Source: Burkholderiales bacterium (GTDB lineage Bacteria > Pseudomonadota > Gammaproteobacteria > Burkholderiales > Burkholderiaceae_C). From it: 64,000 nt of DNA. Shown here piece by piece: positions 41,813 to 50,929 of this stretch. The DNA is taken from contig RXJQ01000013.1 in the NCBI GenBank assembly GCA_003963115.1, positions 1 through 64,000 on the forward strand. Reading direction: 5' to 3'. The position numbers and the translations under genes are program-made. Position 1 is the stretch's first letter. Each line of letters begins with the position of its first letter. The notes below the pieces were generated by a model. That model was not told where the DNA came from. It ran no database searches and worked only from the letters and a program-made list of their open reading frames with translations.

Positions 41813-42840
41813 ACATGTCAGACAACCACACCCCCGTGTCCTTTGCCGTGTCGGCGGACATGCAGTCCTTCATCGATGCCGCCCAGGTCGTGGCGCGCGA
41901 TGTGGACATGGACAAGGTGTCCCAGCGCGACAGCCAGGCCAGCCTCGACCACGCCTTGCAGGCCGTATCTGCCCTGCAGGTGGACGCGCTGCTGGAAAGC
42001 CTGGGTGCCGATGAGCGCGACCCCGTGCTCTTGCAGTTGGCGCACACCCTGGGCGCGGCGCGTCCCGAAGCGGCCTGGCAAAGCCTGCTCGCCGCACTGG
42101 AAAGGCCGCTGTGGCAGGCGCTGGGTGAGCCGTTCGCCAAGGCACAGACCGGCCGCGTCGCCTGGGCCGTTGGCGCCACGGACACCATGTCAGACGGCTC
42201 ACCACGCTGGGTGGTCTGGTCGCCCGCCAGCACCTTGACGTCCGATGTCATCTGGCTGCTGCAAGCTGAGGGCGACCGCATGGTCGGTCCCTACACCTTG
42301 GCTGATCTGCAAAAGGCCTTCGACGTGACCGTGGAAGAGCCCGTCATGGGCTTGCCATCAGGCCAAGCTTTGTGGATCCGTACCAAGGTCGCAACCCAAT
42401 GGGCGCCCCAAACCGGTCTGGCCTTGTCGACAGCAGGCATGGCCGAAGCCGCACGGCATCAACACCAGGTGCTGCTCGCCGGCTTGCTGACCGGAATGGC
42501 CCAGCGCGTCAGCCAGGCTGCCTATGCCTACGCCAAGACCCGCCAGTCCGGCGGCAAACCCATCATGCAGCACCAGGCCGTGGCCCTGCGTCTGGCTGAT
42601 ATCGCCATGAACCAGCAAGCCCTGTGGCTCTACGTGCAGGCCTGCTTCGGTGGTGACAAGGCCGGCACGACGCTGTCGATCGGCCATGTCCATGAGCTGG
42701 CCTCACGCGTGACGCGTGATGGCGTGCAAGTGGCCGGCGCACACGGCTTTGTCGAAGGCCTGCCTTTCAAGCGCCTGTTCGAGCAGACCCGCACGGTGCT
42801 CACCGCCCTGCGTGCCACGGCAGCAGTTCAACCCCAATGA
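41809..42840 (+). CDS. acyl-CoA dehydrogenase-like protein, partial active site
   Basis: The 343-residue protein resembles the family mainly in its C-terminal helical bundle (YAYAKTRQSGGKPIMQHQAV, ALRLADIAMNQQALWL, VAGAHGFVEGLPFKRLFEQT). The middle domain lacks the E-x-x-x-GSD FAD motif and the usual C-terminal catalytic Glu is absent. It is probably a non-catalytic subunit of the preceding enzyme, with which it is coupled by ATGA. A much longer upstream frame (from 41101) runs through the preceding gene in another frame and is not real. Confidence 0.78.
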   Translation: MNMSDNHTPVSFAVSADMQSFIDAAQVVARDVDMDKVSQRDSQASLDHALQAVSALQVDALLESLGADERDPVLLQLAHTLGAARPEAAWQSLLAALERPLWQALGEPFAKAQTGRVAWAVGATDTMSDGSPRWVVWSPASTLTSDVIWLLQAEGDRMVGPYTLADLQKAFDVTVEEPVMGLPSGQALWIRTKVATQWAPQTGLALSTAGMAEAARHQHQVLLAGLLTGMAQRVSQAAYAYAKTRQSGGKPIMQHQAVALRLADIAMNQQALWLYVQACFGGDKAGTTLSIGHVHELASRVTRDGVQVAGAHGFVEGLPFKRLFEQTRTVLTALRATAAVQPQ

Positions 42841-42856
42841 TCAGGAGGGATGCCCG

Positions 42857-44461
42857 ATGACCACATCCACACTGGTGCAACACCTGGCCCAGGTCGCTGC
42901 ACAACGTACCCCCCAGGCCGTGGCCCTGCGCCATGATGGGCAGGACCTAAACTACGAAGAGCTGGCCCGCCTGCAACGCGGCTTTGCACAAGGCCTGCTG
43001 GCCAAGGGCCTTCAGCGCGGCGAACGCGTGGCCGTGTTCCTGTCCAAGCGTTTCGAGACCGTGGCCGCCATGTTCGGCACGGCCGAAGCCGGCTGCACCT
43101 TCGTGCCGGTGAACCCCGCGCTCAAGCGCGAACAGGTCGCCCACATCCTGCGCGACTGCGATGTGCGCGTGCTGGTTACTTCGCCAGACCGCTGGCGTCT
43201 GCTGGCCTCGGTGGCCGAGCAATGCCCAGCCTTGCAATGGGTGGTGCTCGTTGGTGAGGCCAGCATGCAAGCGGAGCGCTGTGAGCTCATCGCCTGGGAC
43301 CAGTTCGTGCAGCCCGAAGGCCGCCGTGCCCATCACGCCGTGATCGATGTCGACATGGCTGCCATCCTCTACACATCCGGCAGCACCGGCAAGCCCAAGG
43401 GCGTGGTCGTGTCGCACCGTAACCTTGTCAGTGGCGCGGCCAGCGTGGCCAGCTACCTCGGCAACCATGCGGCTGATCGCATCCTGGCCGTGCTGCCCTT
43501 GTCCTTCGATGCGGGCTTGTCGCAGGTGACCACGGCGCTCACGGTCGGGGCCTGTGCCGTGCTCTTGGACCACACCCTGCCCAGCGAGGTACTGCATGTC
43601 ATGCAGCGCGAACACATCACCGGCCTGACAGCCGTGCCACCTCTGTGGATCCAGTTGGCCGAGCTGAGCTGGCCGGACAGCATCAAGCAGCATCTGCGCT
43701 ACTTCGCCAACACGGGTGGCAAGATGCCCCGCGAGATCCTGGGCCGTCTGCGCAGCCTCGCGCCGCAAGCCAAGCCCTATCTCATGTATGGCTTGACCGA
43801 GGCCTTCCGCTCCACCTATCTGCCGCCTGAAGAAGCCGACAAGCGCCCCGACTCCATGGGCAAGGCCATGCCGAATCAGCAGATCCTGGTGCTGCGCCCT
43901 GATGGCAGCGAGTGCGATCCGGATGAGCCCGGCGAGCTCGTGCACCGTGGCTCCACCGTGGCCTTGGGCTACTGGAACGACCCCGAGAAGACAGCCGAGC
44001 GCTTCAAGCCCCTGCCAGGTCGAGCCTCTGGCCTGATGTGCCCAGAGTTGGCCGTGTTCTCAGGCGACACCGTGCGCCGCGATGCCGAGGGCTACCTCTA
44101 CTTCATCGGCCGGCGCGACGAGATGATCAAGACCTCTGGCTACCGCGTCAGCCCCGTCGAGATCGAAGAGCTCATCTATGGCGATGAGCGCATCGCCGAG
44201 GTGGCCGCCTTCGGCATCGAACACCCTCGCCTGGGCCAGGCCATCGTGGTCGTGGTCTCGGCCCGATCGGGTGAGGCACTCAAGGCAGAGCATGTGCAGC
44301 AACTGTGCCGCAAGCACCTGCCCGTGTACATGGTCCCAGCCCACGTGGCCGTGCGCACCGGCGCTCTGCCGCGCAACCCCAACGGCAAGATCGACCGCAA
44401 GACCTTGTCTCAACCATTCACCAACTTCTTCCAAGCGCCAGCTCTGGAGGCCACAGCATGA
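42857..44461 (+). CDS. acyl-CoA/acyl-ACP ligase, exosortase-A-associated type
   Basis: The 534-residue AMP-forming ligase has the AMP motif ILYTSGSTGKPKGVVVSH, YGLTEAFRSTYL, and SGDTVRRDAEGYLYFIGRRD followed by EMIKTSGYRVSP, with the terminal catalytic Lys in NPNGKIDRKTL. It matches the subfamily that in exosortase-A (PEP-CTERM) loci sits beside a PLP decarboxylase, exactly as here, although no exosortase gene is in the window. It probably activates a carboxylic or amino acid and loads CoA or the ACP. AGGAGG lies 11 bases before the ATG and the next gene overlaps by ATGA. Confidence 0.9.
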   Translation: MTTSTLVQHLAQVAAQRTPQAVALRHDGQDLNYEELARLQRGFAQGLLAKGLQRGERVAVFLSKRFETVAAMFGTAEAGCTFVPVNPALKREQVAHILRDCDVRVLVTSPDRWRLLASVAEQCPALQWVVLVGEASMQAERCELIAWDQFVQPEGRRAHHAVIDVDMAAILYTSGSTGKPKGVVVSHRNLVSGAASVASYLGNHAADRILAVLPLSFDAGLSQVTTALTVGACAVLLDHTLPSEVLHVMQREHITGLTAVPPLWIQLAELSWPDSIKQHLRYFANTGGKMPREILGRLRSLAPQAKPYLMYGLTEAFRSTYLPPEEADKRPDSMGKAMPNQQILVLRPDGSECDPDEPGELVHRGSTVALGYWNDPEKTAERFKPLPGRASGLMCPELAVFSGDTVRRDAEGYLYFIGRRDEMIKTSGYRVSPVEIEELIYGDERIAEVAAFGIEHPRLGQAIVVVVSARSGEALKAEHVQQLCRKHLPVYMVPAHVAVRTGALPRNPNGKIDRKTLSQPFTNFFQAPALEATA

Positions 44462-45705
44462 TGGACACCACCAGCACCTTGCAACAAGACACGGCGGATG
44501 TGGCCCAGGCCTGGCCACGCAACCGCGATGGCGATCTGCTCATTGGCGGCATGCCCTTGTCACAGGCCGTCAGCCGCGTGGGCGGCACCCCTTGCTATCT
44601 CTACGACCGCGCGGCCATCGAGGCCCGGGTCGCGCAACTGCGCTCACTGCTGTCTGATCGCATCGAGTTGCACTATGCCGTCAAGGCCAACCCCATGCCG
44701 GCGTTGGTCTGCCATCTGGCCCGGCTGGTCGATGGCTTTGATGTGGCCTCGGCCATCGAGCTGGGTGTGGCGCTCGACGCTGGCATGAGCCCCAAGCAGA
44801 TCAGCTTTGCGGGCCCCGGCAAGAAGGAAGCCGAACTCATGCAAGGGCTGGCTTCGGGCGTGCTGTTCAACGTCGAGTCGGCGCGCGAGTTGCGTGCCCT
44901 GGCCTCGATGAGCGAAGCCACCGGTCACCCTGCGCGGGTCGCCTTGCGCGTGAACCTGCCTTTCGAAGCCAAGTCCTCGTCCATGAAGATGAGCGGCGGG
45001 CCTCGTCAGTTCGGCATCGACTCGGAACTGATTCCGGCCATGCTCAGCGAGATCAAGTCCAGCCACCTCCAGTTCGAGGGCTTCCATCTGTTCGCGGGCT
45101 CGCAGAACCTGCGCGCTCAGACCTTGGTCGATGCGCAGTCCCGCAGCTACGAGCTGGTGATGAGCTGGCTCGACCAGATGCCCCAGGCGCCGCGCATCCT
45201 CAATCTAGGGGGTGGCTTCGGTATCCCCTACGCGCCAGGGGACAAGGTGCTCGATCTGGCATCGGTCACGGATCACCTCAACGCCCTGTCCGAGCGGCTA
45301 GAGCGTGATATCCCTGGTGCGCGCATTGCCATCGAGCTGGGGCGCTTCATCGTCGGTGAGGCGGGCCTGTATGTGAGCAGTGTGATCGAACGCAAGCTCT
45401 CGCGTGGCCACACCTTCCTCATCGTCGATGGTGGGATGCACCAGCACCTTGCGGCCTCGGGCAACTTCGGCCAATGCATCCGCAAGAACTACCCCGTCGC
45501 CATGGGCCATCGAGGCCGTGAGAAGGAGATGGCCAGCGTCGTGGGGCCTTTGTGCACCCCCCTGGATCTGCTGGCCGATCGCGTGGAGATGGACCGTGCC
45601 GAAGAAGGCGATCTCTTCGTGGTCTTCCAGTCCGGGGCCTATGGGCGCTCAGCCAGCCCGCGCGACTTTCTCAGTCACCCTGATGTTCGCGAGGCCTTGA
45701 TCTGA
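44458..45705 (+). CDS. PLP-dependent decarboxylase (fold III, exosortase-A-associated type)
   Basis: The 415-residue protein belongs to the diaminopimelate/ornithine decarboxylase family. The PLP Lys is in LHYAVKANPMPALV, the phosphate loop is NLGGGFGIPYAPGD, and the catalytic Cys is in VVGPLCTPLDLL, with a C-terminal QSGAYGRSASP. It matches the subfamily paired with the preceding acyl-CoA ligase in exosortase-A loci. BtrK of butirosin biosynthesis, of the same fold, decarboxylates glutamate bound to an ACP; the ACP and ATP-grasp genes upstream make that kind of carrier-bound decarboxylation a good hypothesis here. The true substrate is unknown. Confidence 0.9.
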   Translation: MMDTTSTLQQDTADVAQAWPRNRDGDLLIGGMPLSQAVSRVGGTPCYLYDRAAIEARVAQLRSLLSDRIELHYAVKANPMPALVCHLARLVDGFDVASAIELGVALDAGMSPKQISFAGPGKKEAELMQGLASGVLFNVESARELRALASMSEATGHPARVALRVNLPFEAKSSSMKMSGGPRQFGIDSELIPAMLSEIKSSHLQFEGFHLFAGSQNLRAQTLVDAQSRSYELVMSWLDQMPQAPRILNLGGGFGIPYAPGDKVLDLASVTDHLNALSERLERDIPGARIAIELGRFIVGEAGLYVSSVIERKLSRGHTFLIVDGGMHQHLAASGNFGQCIRKNYPVAMGHRGREKEMASVVGPLCTPLDLLADRVEMDRAEEGDLFVVFQSGAYGRSASPRDFLSHPDVREALI

Positions 45706-45848
45706 ATCTGAAGGCCTTCTTCACACGTAAGGGGGAGGCGGGTTAGGGGTTGAGCCCGCGCCCCAACTCATCAATCATTCATGCCATTGCAAACCATCGC
45801 CAGCAAGCCACGCGCGGCTGGCACGTTACCTGAGTAGTGAGAGAGACC

Positions 45849-46148
45849 ATGTCAGTCGCACTTAATGAGAGAGCATTCGATATCCAATTGAAGACGCGGG
45901 CCCAAGCCATGGTGCAAGCCATGACCTTCATCGAACCCGTGCCTTTGAGCCTGACCAGCCGAGAAGCCGACATCGTTCGCCTGGTGGCTGCAGACCTGTG
46001 CAACAAGCAGATCGCCGATCGCCTGCAGATCAGCGAGTGGACGGTCGGCACACATATGCGCCGCATCTTCGCCAAGCTGGGCGTGCGCTCGCGCGCGGCG
46101 ATGGTGTTTCGGGCCATGAGCCTGATGGAGGGGCGCCAGCTTGTGTAA
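45849..46148 (+). CDS. stand-alone LuxR-type HTH regulator
   Basis: The 99-residue protein is little more than a LuxR-family DNA-binding domain: PLSLTSREADIVRLVAADLC followed by NKQIADRLQISEWTVGTHMR and RIFAKLGVRSRAAMV. There is no receiver or ligand-binding domain, so it may work constitutively or through a partner. GAGAGAG precedes the ATG. It follows the PLP decarboxylase by 143 bases and is the natural candidate regulator of the cluster. The region before it (45,720-45,760) has an imperfect GC-rich stem (GGCGGG with CCCGCGCC) that could end the preceding transcript. Confidence 0.85.
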   Translation: MSVALNERAFDIQLKTRAQAMVQAMTFIEPVPLSLTSREADIVRLVAADLCNKQIADRLQISEWTVGTHMRRIFAKLGVRSRAAMVFRAMSLMEGRQLV

Positions 46149-46167
46149 GCCAAACGGGCCATTGGCC

Positions 46168-47592
46168 TCAAACAAAACCAACGTTGCGCGTTGACACATC
46201 AAAGTTCTTCAGGTTGGGCAATACCGTCAGCATGTCTGAGGCCGAAACGCCAAACCATGACGCCAGGGTTGCCGCGTACTGGTCCACGCTGGTCGTCGGA
46301 ATCAACCGGCCCTGGCCGACATCGTCAGGGCCATTGCTGGCAATCACGGGCGGTGTGCCATAGAAGCGCTGCCCCTTGACGGCGCCGCCAAGTACAAAGT
46401 GCGTGCTGCCCCAGCCGTGGTCTGAGCCATCGTTGTTGCCGCTGAGTGTGCGGCCAAAGTCTGATGCGGTGAAAGTGGTGACCCGATTGGCCACACCGAG
46501 TTCAACTGTCGTGTTGAAGAAAGCGGCCAGGGCATCGGCAAGCTGTGTCAGCAGTCCAGGGTGAACCGTCAACAGGCCGTCATGTGTGTCGAACCCACCC
46601 ATGGAGACGAAGAACACCTGGCGCTTGGCACCGAGCGCGTCTGCACTGGCGATCATGCGGGCCACCAGTTTCAATTGGTCCCACAAAGCGTTGCTGGGTG
46701 CTTGGGTTTGGTTTGGGGGGACAGGGATCGTGCTTGTGATCACACTGGCCGGTTGCAGATTGGTCGACAACAAGGCGTTGGCATCGATGGCGCGTTGCAT
46801 GACGCGGTTGTACTCGGCCTCCATCAGGTGCGCGCGTTGCTGGGTGATGAGTTCAAGCAGTGTCTGTGCGCAGGCTGTCGAGCCGAAAAGCGATTTTTGG
46901 GCCTTGAGGGCAATCGAGCCTGATGGCGTGACCTGGTATTGCACGGCCTGATTGCCTGACAGGTAGACCGCGTTTCCCGAGACGTTCACGCAGGTGAACG
47001 TGGAATGGCCATTGCCTGATTCAAACAGATCGCCGATGCGACCACCCCATCCGGAGACCGCGCCTTCGGGCGCGGATGATTGCCATTCCGATTGCTGGTC
47101 GTTGTGTGAGAAAAGCTTGGAAGGCAGGGGCACCGAGCGTGCCACGTACTGCTGCTTGCTGGTGGGTTGGATGAGCGTGCCGACATTGAGTTGCACCGCC
47201 AGTTGACCGGCGTTGAACAGGGGCAGCAAGGGGGCGAGCTCGGGTGCCAGCGCAAATTGCAGGCCACCTGAGAGGGCCATGGACGGGGCCAGCGCGGTGG
47301 CATCCAGAGCACCTCGCGCATAGCTCAGCGTGGGGCGCAAGCCGTTGTACAGGTTGTAGCTGGCCTGGTCATAGGGGATCACCGTGTTGCCGTTGTCGTT
47401 GCCCCCATAGAGGAAGACGCACACGAGGGCCTTGTAGTCGGTGGCCGTGCTGGCAGCGGCCTCGGCCATGGCCGCGAGGTTCAAGGCCATTGGTGTGGCC
47501 ACGCCAGCCATGGACAGCGCCGCGGTCTGTTTGAGAAAGGTGCGGCGAGATGCAGAAGATGTCGGCTTGCTCATGCTGGGTGCCTCGCTCAT
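46168..47592 (-). CDS. DUF1501 protein with Tat signal
   Basis: The 474-residue product has a twin-arginine signal (SRRTFLKQTAALSMAGVA) and a body typical of DUF1501 (VCVFLYGGNDNGNTVIPYDQ, FVSMGGFDTHDGLLTVHPGL, TFTASDFGRTLSGNNDGSDH, GWGSTHFVLGGAVKG). The family has an alkaline-phosphatase-like core and always travels with DUF1800 genes. Its ATG overlaps the DUF1800 stop codon (ATGA). Substrates of this pair are unknown. It converges on the LuxR-type gene, 19 bases away. Confidence 0.92.
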   Translation of the reverse strand: MSEAPSMSKPTSSASRRTFLKQTAALSMAGVATPMALNLAAMAEAAASTATDYKALVCVFLYGGNDNGNTVIPYDQASYNLYNGLRPTLSYARGALDATALAPSMALSGGLQFALAPELAPLLPLFNAGQLAVQLNVGTLIQPTSKQQYVARSVPLPSKLFSHNDQQSEWQSSAPEGAVSGWGGRIGDLFESGNGHSTFTCVNVSGNAVYLSGNQAVQYQVTPSGSIALKAQKSLFGSTACAQTLLELITQQRAHLMEAEYNRVMQRAIDANALLSTNLQPASVITSTIPVPPNQTQAPSNALWDQLKLVARMIASADALGAKRQVFFVSMGGFDTHDGLLTVHPGLLTQLADALAAFFNTTVELGVANRVTTFTASDFGRTLSGNNDGSDHGWGSTHFVLGGAVKGQRFYGTPPVIASNGPDDVGQGRLIPTTSVDQYAATLASWFGVSASDMLTVLPNLKNFDVSTRNVGFV

Positions 47593-49286
47593 TTTTGAAT
47601 CAGGTAAGCCGGGCTGGCCATAACCAGCAGGATGGCGGCGTACACACGGTTGGCGCGCGCTGCATCCGTGCCCGATGGCATGCTCTGAATGGATGTGGTG
47701 ATGGCGCTGGTTGCAGCCGCGTCGAGCTGATTGGCACTCAGCACCAGCACTAGGTCTGCAATGAGTGTGGCGGCGTCATCGGCCATCGCCAGCCATGGGG
47801 TGTAGTCAGCCTTGACATCACCAATGCCATTGGTGATGACGCCTTGCATGAAGTTCAGGTAACCCACGACGGACGATTCGTTGGTGAGCTGAAACTCTGG
47901 TGCAACCTGAGAGGCCGCCGCGATCGCGCTGTTGGGCGGTACATAGCCAGGGCGGAAAAAATTGAAAACGGTGGGCGAGCGAAGCGGACTTTGCCCCAAC
48001 CTTGTACCAGGGTTGGATGTATCGCCGATAGCCCAGGCGTCGCTGGGTGAGGTCGCACCAAAGGCCCGGGCCCAATGCACAAAACGCAGGACGGGTTCGC
48101 GCAGCTTGCCGAAACTCAGCGATTGGAGATTGCTGTCCTGGCGAGCATCGTCATCCAGCAAGATGGCTTTGATCACCGCAGCCAGGTTGCCCTTGGTGCC
48201 GCTGCCGTCATCGAGAAAAGTCTGTGCAACGCGGCTGACATACTGGGGCGAAGGGTTGCTGGTGACCAGCCGCTGAATCAACTGCCTGCTGATGAATGGC
48301 GCCACATTGGGGTGGGCAAAGATGATGTCCAGTGCCGCGTTGAGGCTGCTGGCGCCATCCAGACCGGCCGGCACCGTGGTACCCAGGAAGGTCGAGGCAT
48401 TGGTTTCGTGGCGAGCGGCTACCTGGATCATGGGTCGCTTCTGGAAGTCCGGCGTATTGCCGTTGCCGACGGAATAATCCCAATCCCAGCCCGTGAAGAT
48501 GCGTGCCAGGCCCGTGATGTCATCCAGTGAGTAGGTTTCCACGGTCTTGCCGTTGACCAGTTTGGGTGTGCCGTCCAGATTGAGCTGCAGCAAACCGATG
48601 GAAAACAACTGCATGAGTTCACGCGCGTAGTTTTCATCGGGCATGGCGCCGGTCTTGGGGTTGTATTTGACGTTGCCCCGAAAGGTCAGGTACTCGCCCA
48701 TGGCCGGGCTCATCGACACCTGCCCCAGCAGCGCGCGGTAATTGCCAAAGGCATGGGCCTCCAACACATCCAGGAAATGAGCACCAGAGAAAGCCCGCCA
48801 GCCGCCTGAGAGCCCCAACACCGAGACCACGGTGATCTCAGAGAGGGCCAAGGTCACCCGCTGGCGCAGCACGTCTGGTGACGACAGCAGTTTGCGCCAG
48901 ACACAGGCGTCAAAGCCCGTGAGGCCGTTCTTGTTCACATTATTGGTGCCCGCGGCATCGAAGCCTTGGCTGGTCAGCCAGTCGCACCGCGTCGTGGATG
49001 AGGGGAGTGCCATCTGCTCATCGATCCAGGCGGCGTAGCCCAGTGTTTGCACGCGCTGGATCTGTGCATGGCTGGCGCCCAAGCCCGCCTGTGAAAGGAA
49101 GCGGGCTGCCTGGGCAGACGAGATGGCGCTTGATCCTGCTGCTCCCGTGCCTTGAGGGCTGGCGCCGCCATCGGGCGTGCTGGCGCCACCGCCGCCGCCG
49201 CAGGCCGTGAGCACCGCGCTGACACTGGATACGCCTATACCCGCCAGCAGACGGTCATTCGTGGCACCATTTGCGTTGCACTCCAT
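47589..49286 (-). CDS. DUF1800 exported protein
   Basis: The 565-residue protein has a lipoprotein-like start (VSAVLTACGGGGGASTPDGG) and DUF1800 hallmarks: ARFLSQAGLGASHAQIQRVQ, MGEYLTFRGNVKYNPKTGAM, PDENYARELMQLFSIGL, then FGKLREPVLRFVHWARAFGA and SPTVFNFFRPGYVPPNS. It is always paired with DUF1501, which follows here with ATGA overlap. AGGAG precedes the ATG. The pair is exported and presumed to act on surface or periplasmic material; its function is not known. Confidence 0.92.
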   Translation of the reverse strand: MECNANGATNDRLLAGIGVSSVSAVLTACGGGGGASTPDGGASPQGTGAAGSSAISSAQAARFLSQAGLGASHAQIQRVQTLGYAAWIDEQMALPSSTTRCDWLTSQGFDAAGTNNVNKNGLTGFDACVWRKLLSSPDVLRQRVTLALSEITVVSVLGLSGGWRAFSGAHFLDVLEAHAFGNYRALLGQVSMSPAMGEYLTFRGNVKYNPKTGAMPDENYARELMQLFSIGLLQLNLDGTPKLVNGKTVETYSLDDITGLARIFTGWDWDYSVGNGNTPDFQKRPMIQVAARHETNASTFLGTTVPAGLDGASSLNAALDIIFAHPNVAPFISRQLIQRLVTSNPSPQYVSRVAQTFLDDGSGTKGNLAAVIKAILLDDDARQDSNLQSLSFGKLREPVLRFVHWARAFGATSPSDAWAIGDTSNPGTRLGQSPLRSPTVFNFFRPGYVPPNSAIAAASQVAPEFQLTNESSVVGYLNFMQGVITNGIGDVKADYTPWLAMADDAATLIADLVLVLSANQLDAAATSAITTSIQSMPSGTDAARANRVYAAILLVMASPAYLIQK

Positions 49287-49401
49287 GCCTGACGCTCCTG
49301 ACGTGGTTTGTGTTTGTCAGGGTACAACGTTGATCAGGCGTGTGAGGTTGATACATGAAACAAAGTCTTACTCGTCCACAAGTGTATTTCCCGCTCTACG
49401 C

Positions 49402-50031
49402 ATGATGAACAAGCACGTCCTTGGTTTGCTGTTCGGCGGTCTGCTGAATGCCTGTGTGCCGGCGATGGCCGATTCGACCTATGTGATCTTTCGTCACGGG
49501 GAGAAGCCTGCTGCGGGCCTGGGGCAACTGTCCTGTCAGGGGCTGAATCGGGCTTTGGCCCTGCCCCAGGTCATCTTGTCGAAGTATGGTCAGCCGGCTG
49601 CCTTGTTTGCACCGAACCCCACTGTCAAAAAGAAGGACAAGGGCGAGCCGTATTACTACATCCGCCCACTGGCCACCATCGAGCCTTTGGCCATTCAGAC
49701 GGGTTTGCCTGTCGATATCCAGTGGGACATGACGCAGGTCAAGCAATTGGCCGCCAGTCTGCTCCAGCAGCCAGATGGGGTCTATGCCATCGCGTGGGAA
49801 CACCATCTGGCCGTTCAATTGGCGCAGGCGCTTTTGCAGCAAGCTGGTGGCGAGGCTGCTCAAGTCCCGACATGGGATGACGCTGATTTCGACAGCATCT
49901 ATGTCGTGCGGCGTGTGGCAACCGGTTCCAAGGTGAAGGTGAGATTTGAACTGGATCGGCAAGGGCTCAATGCTCAGTCGATCACATGCCCGCTCCCATA
50001 TGCGCAAAACAACAATGCGCAAACCCAATGA
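49402..50031 (+). CDS. histidine-phosphatase-like exported protein
   Basis: The 209-residue protein has a signal peptide (MMNKHVLGLLFGGLLNACVP, then AMA) and a STYVIFRHGEKPAAGL motif, an RHG phosphohistidine signature of the phosphoglycerate-mutase-like superfamily. A second conserved His (in AWEHHLAVQLAQALLQ) fits the fold. Short length suggests a stripped-down member. ATG 49402 or 49405 both serve as starts; earlier in-frame codons lack a signal peptide. The function in vivo is unknown. Confidence 0.75.
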   Translation: MMNKHVLGLLFGGLLNACVPAMADSTYVIFRHGEKPAAGLGQLSCQGLNRALALPQVILSKYGQPAALFAPNPTVKKKDKGEPYYYIRPLATIEPLAIQTGLPVDIQWDMTQVKQLAASLLQQPDGVYAIAWEHHLAVQLAQALLQQAGGEAAQVPTWDDADFDSIYVVRRVATGSKVKVRFELDRQGLNAQSITCPLPYAQNNNAQTQ

Positions 50032-50041
50032 GTGCAGACAC

Positions 50042-50929
50042 CTAGCGCAAAGACGCCGTCAGGCGAGGGTCGTCCACCCTGGTGAAACCGAAGCCGTCCT
50101 TGCGGATGGCCTCGATGACTTCGCTTAGCCGAGCCAGGGTGTTCGGATGGATTTCGTGCATCAGAATGATGCCACCTTGCCGTTCACGCACGGCCCACGC
50201 GACGTGGCCCACGAAATCACTTCGGAACTGCGCCGCCACACCGCACGAGACGGCTTCGTGCAAATCGACGGTGCCCGTCCGGTCAAAAGCCCAGTCACAG
50301 CTGTCGACGTGCCATCCGACGATGCGGTAGCCCTGTTCGTGCAGCACATCATTGCCGTAGCAGGTGGAATTACCGAAGGGGTAACGGTAGATCTTGAGTG
50401 CAGAAGACCCAGGCATCTGTTCCAGGCCCTTGTCGATTTCGGCTTTTTGCACCTCTTCGCCGATCTCATGGAAATTGGGATGAGACCAGGAATGACTGGC
50501 GATCAAGTGGCGCTTGCTGGCAAGCACCTTCTGAACCAGCTCCGGGTACTTTTGCATCTTTTCGCCAATGAAAAAGAAGGTAGCTGGGATGTCGTATTGG
50601 TCCAGCACCTTCAAAATCTGTTCGGTGTGTTCCGGGTCGGGCCCGTCGTCGAAGGTTAAGGCCACCAGCCCTTTGGGCGGAGGTGTCGCGATATCGGATT
50701 CGAACCGACACATCTGGTGCAAGGCCTCAGGGGTGTGCGTCATGCGTTCATACAGGCGATGGAGATGAACCTGTTTGATCTGGGCATGCAGATGTTCGCG
50801 GTGTTCGGATGCCAGGGCAGGCATCGGCTCACTGTCGGCGGCGCGGGCGCTCAAGGTCATCAGGGTGAGTGCAACGCCGATGGAGGCGTGTATCAGTGGT
50901 CGAATGGGAAAGCACATCGAGAAAGCCAT
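50042..50929 (-). CDS. polysaccharide deacetylase family protein
   Basis: The 295-residue protein has a signal peptide (ASIGVALTLMTLSARA) and a carbohydrate-esterase-4 fold: motif 1 LTFDDGPDPEHT, motif 2 HSWSHPNFHE, motif 3 YRYPFGNST, and motif 5-like IILMHEIHPNT. It probably removes acetyl groups from peptidoglycan or another exported glycan. The ATG at 50929 overlaps the ATG of the divergent gene on the other strand, so one of the two starts may lie further in; ATG 50917 is the alternative here. Confidence 0.88.
   Translation of the reverse strand: MAFSMCFPIRPLIHASIGVALTLMTLSARAADSEPMPALASEHREHLHAQIKQVHLHRLYERMTHTPEALHQMCRFESDIATPPPKGLVALTFDDGPDPEHTEQILKVLDQYDIPATFFFIGEKMQKYPELVQKVLASKRHLIASHSWSHPNFHEIGEEVQKAEIDKGLEQMPGSSALKIYRYPFGNSTCYGNDVLHEQGYRIVGWHVDSCDWAFDRTGTVDLHEAVSCGVAAQFRSDFVGHVAWAVRERQGGIILMHEIHPNTLARLSEVIEAIRKDGFGFTRVDDPRLTASLR

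Noticed and set aside
41101-42840. Long upstream extension of the second acyl-CoA dehydrogenase-like gene
   Set aside because: Its first 235 codons are an out-of-frame shadow of the preceding dehydrogenase (Cys/Arg/His-rich). ATG 41809 overlaps the upstream stop codon and starts the real protein.
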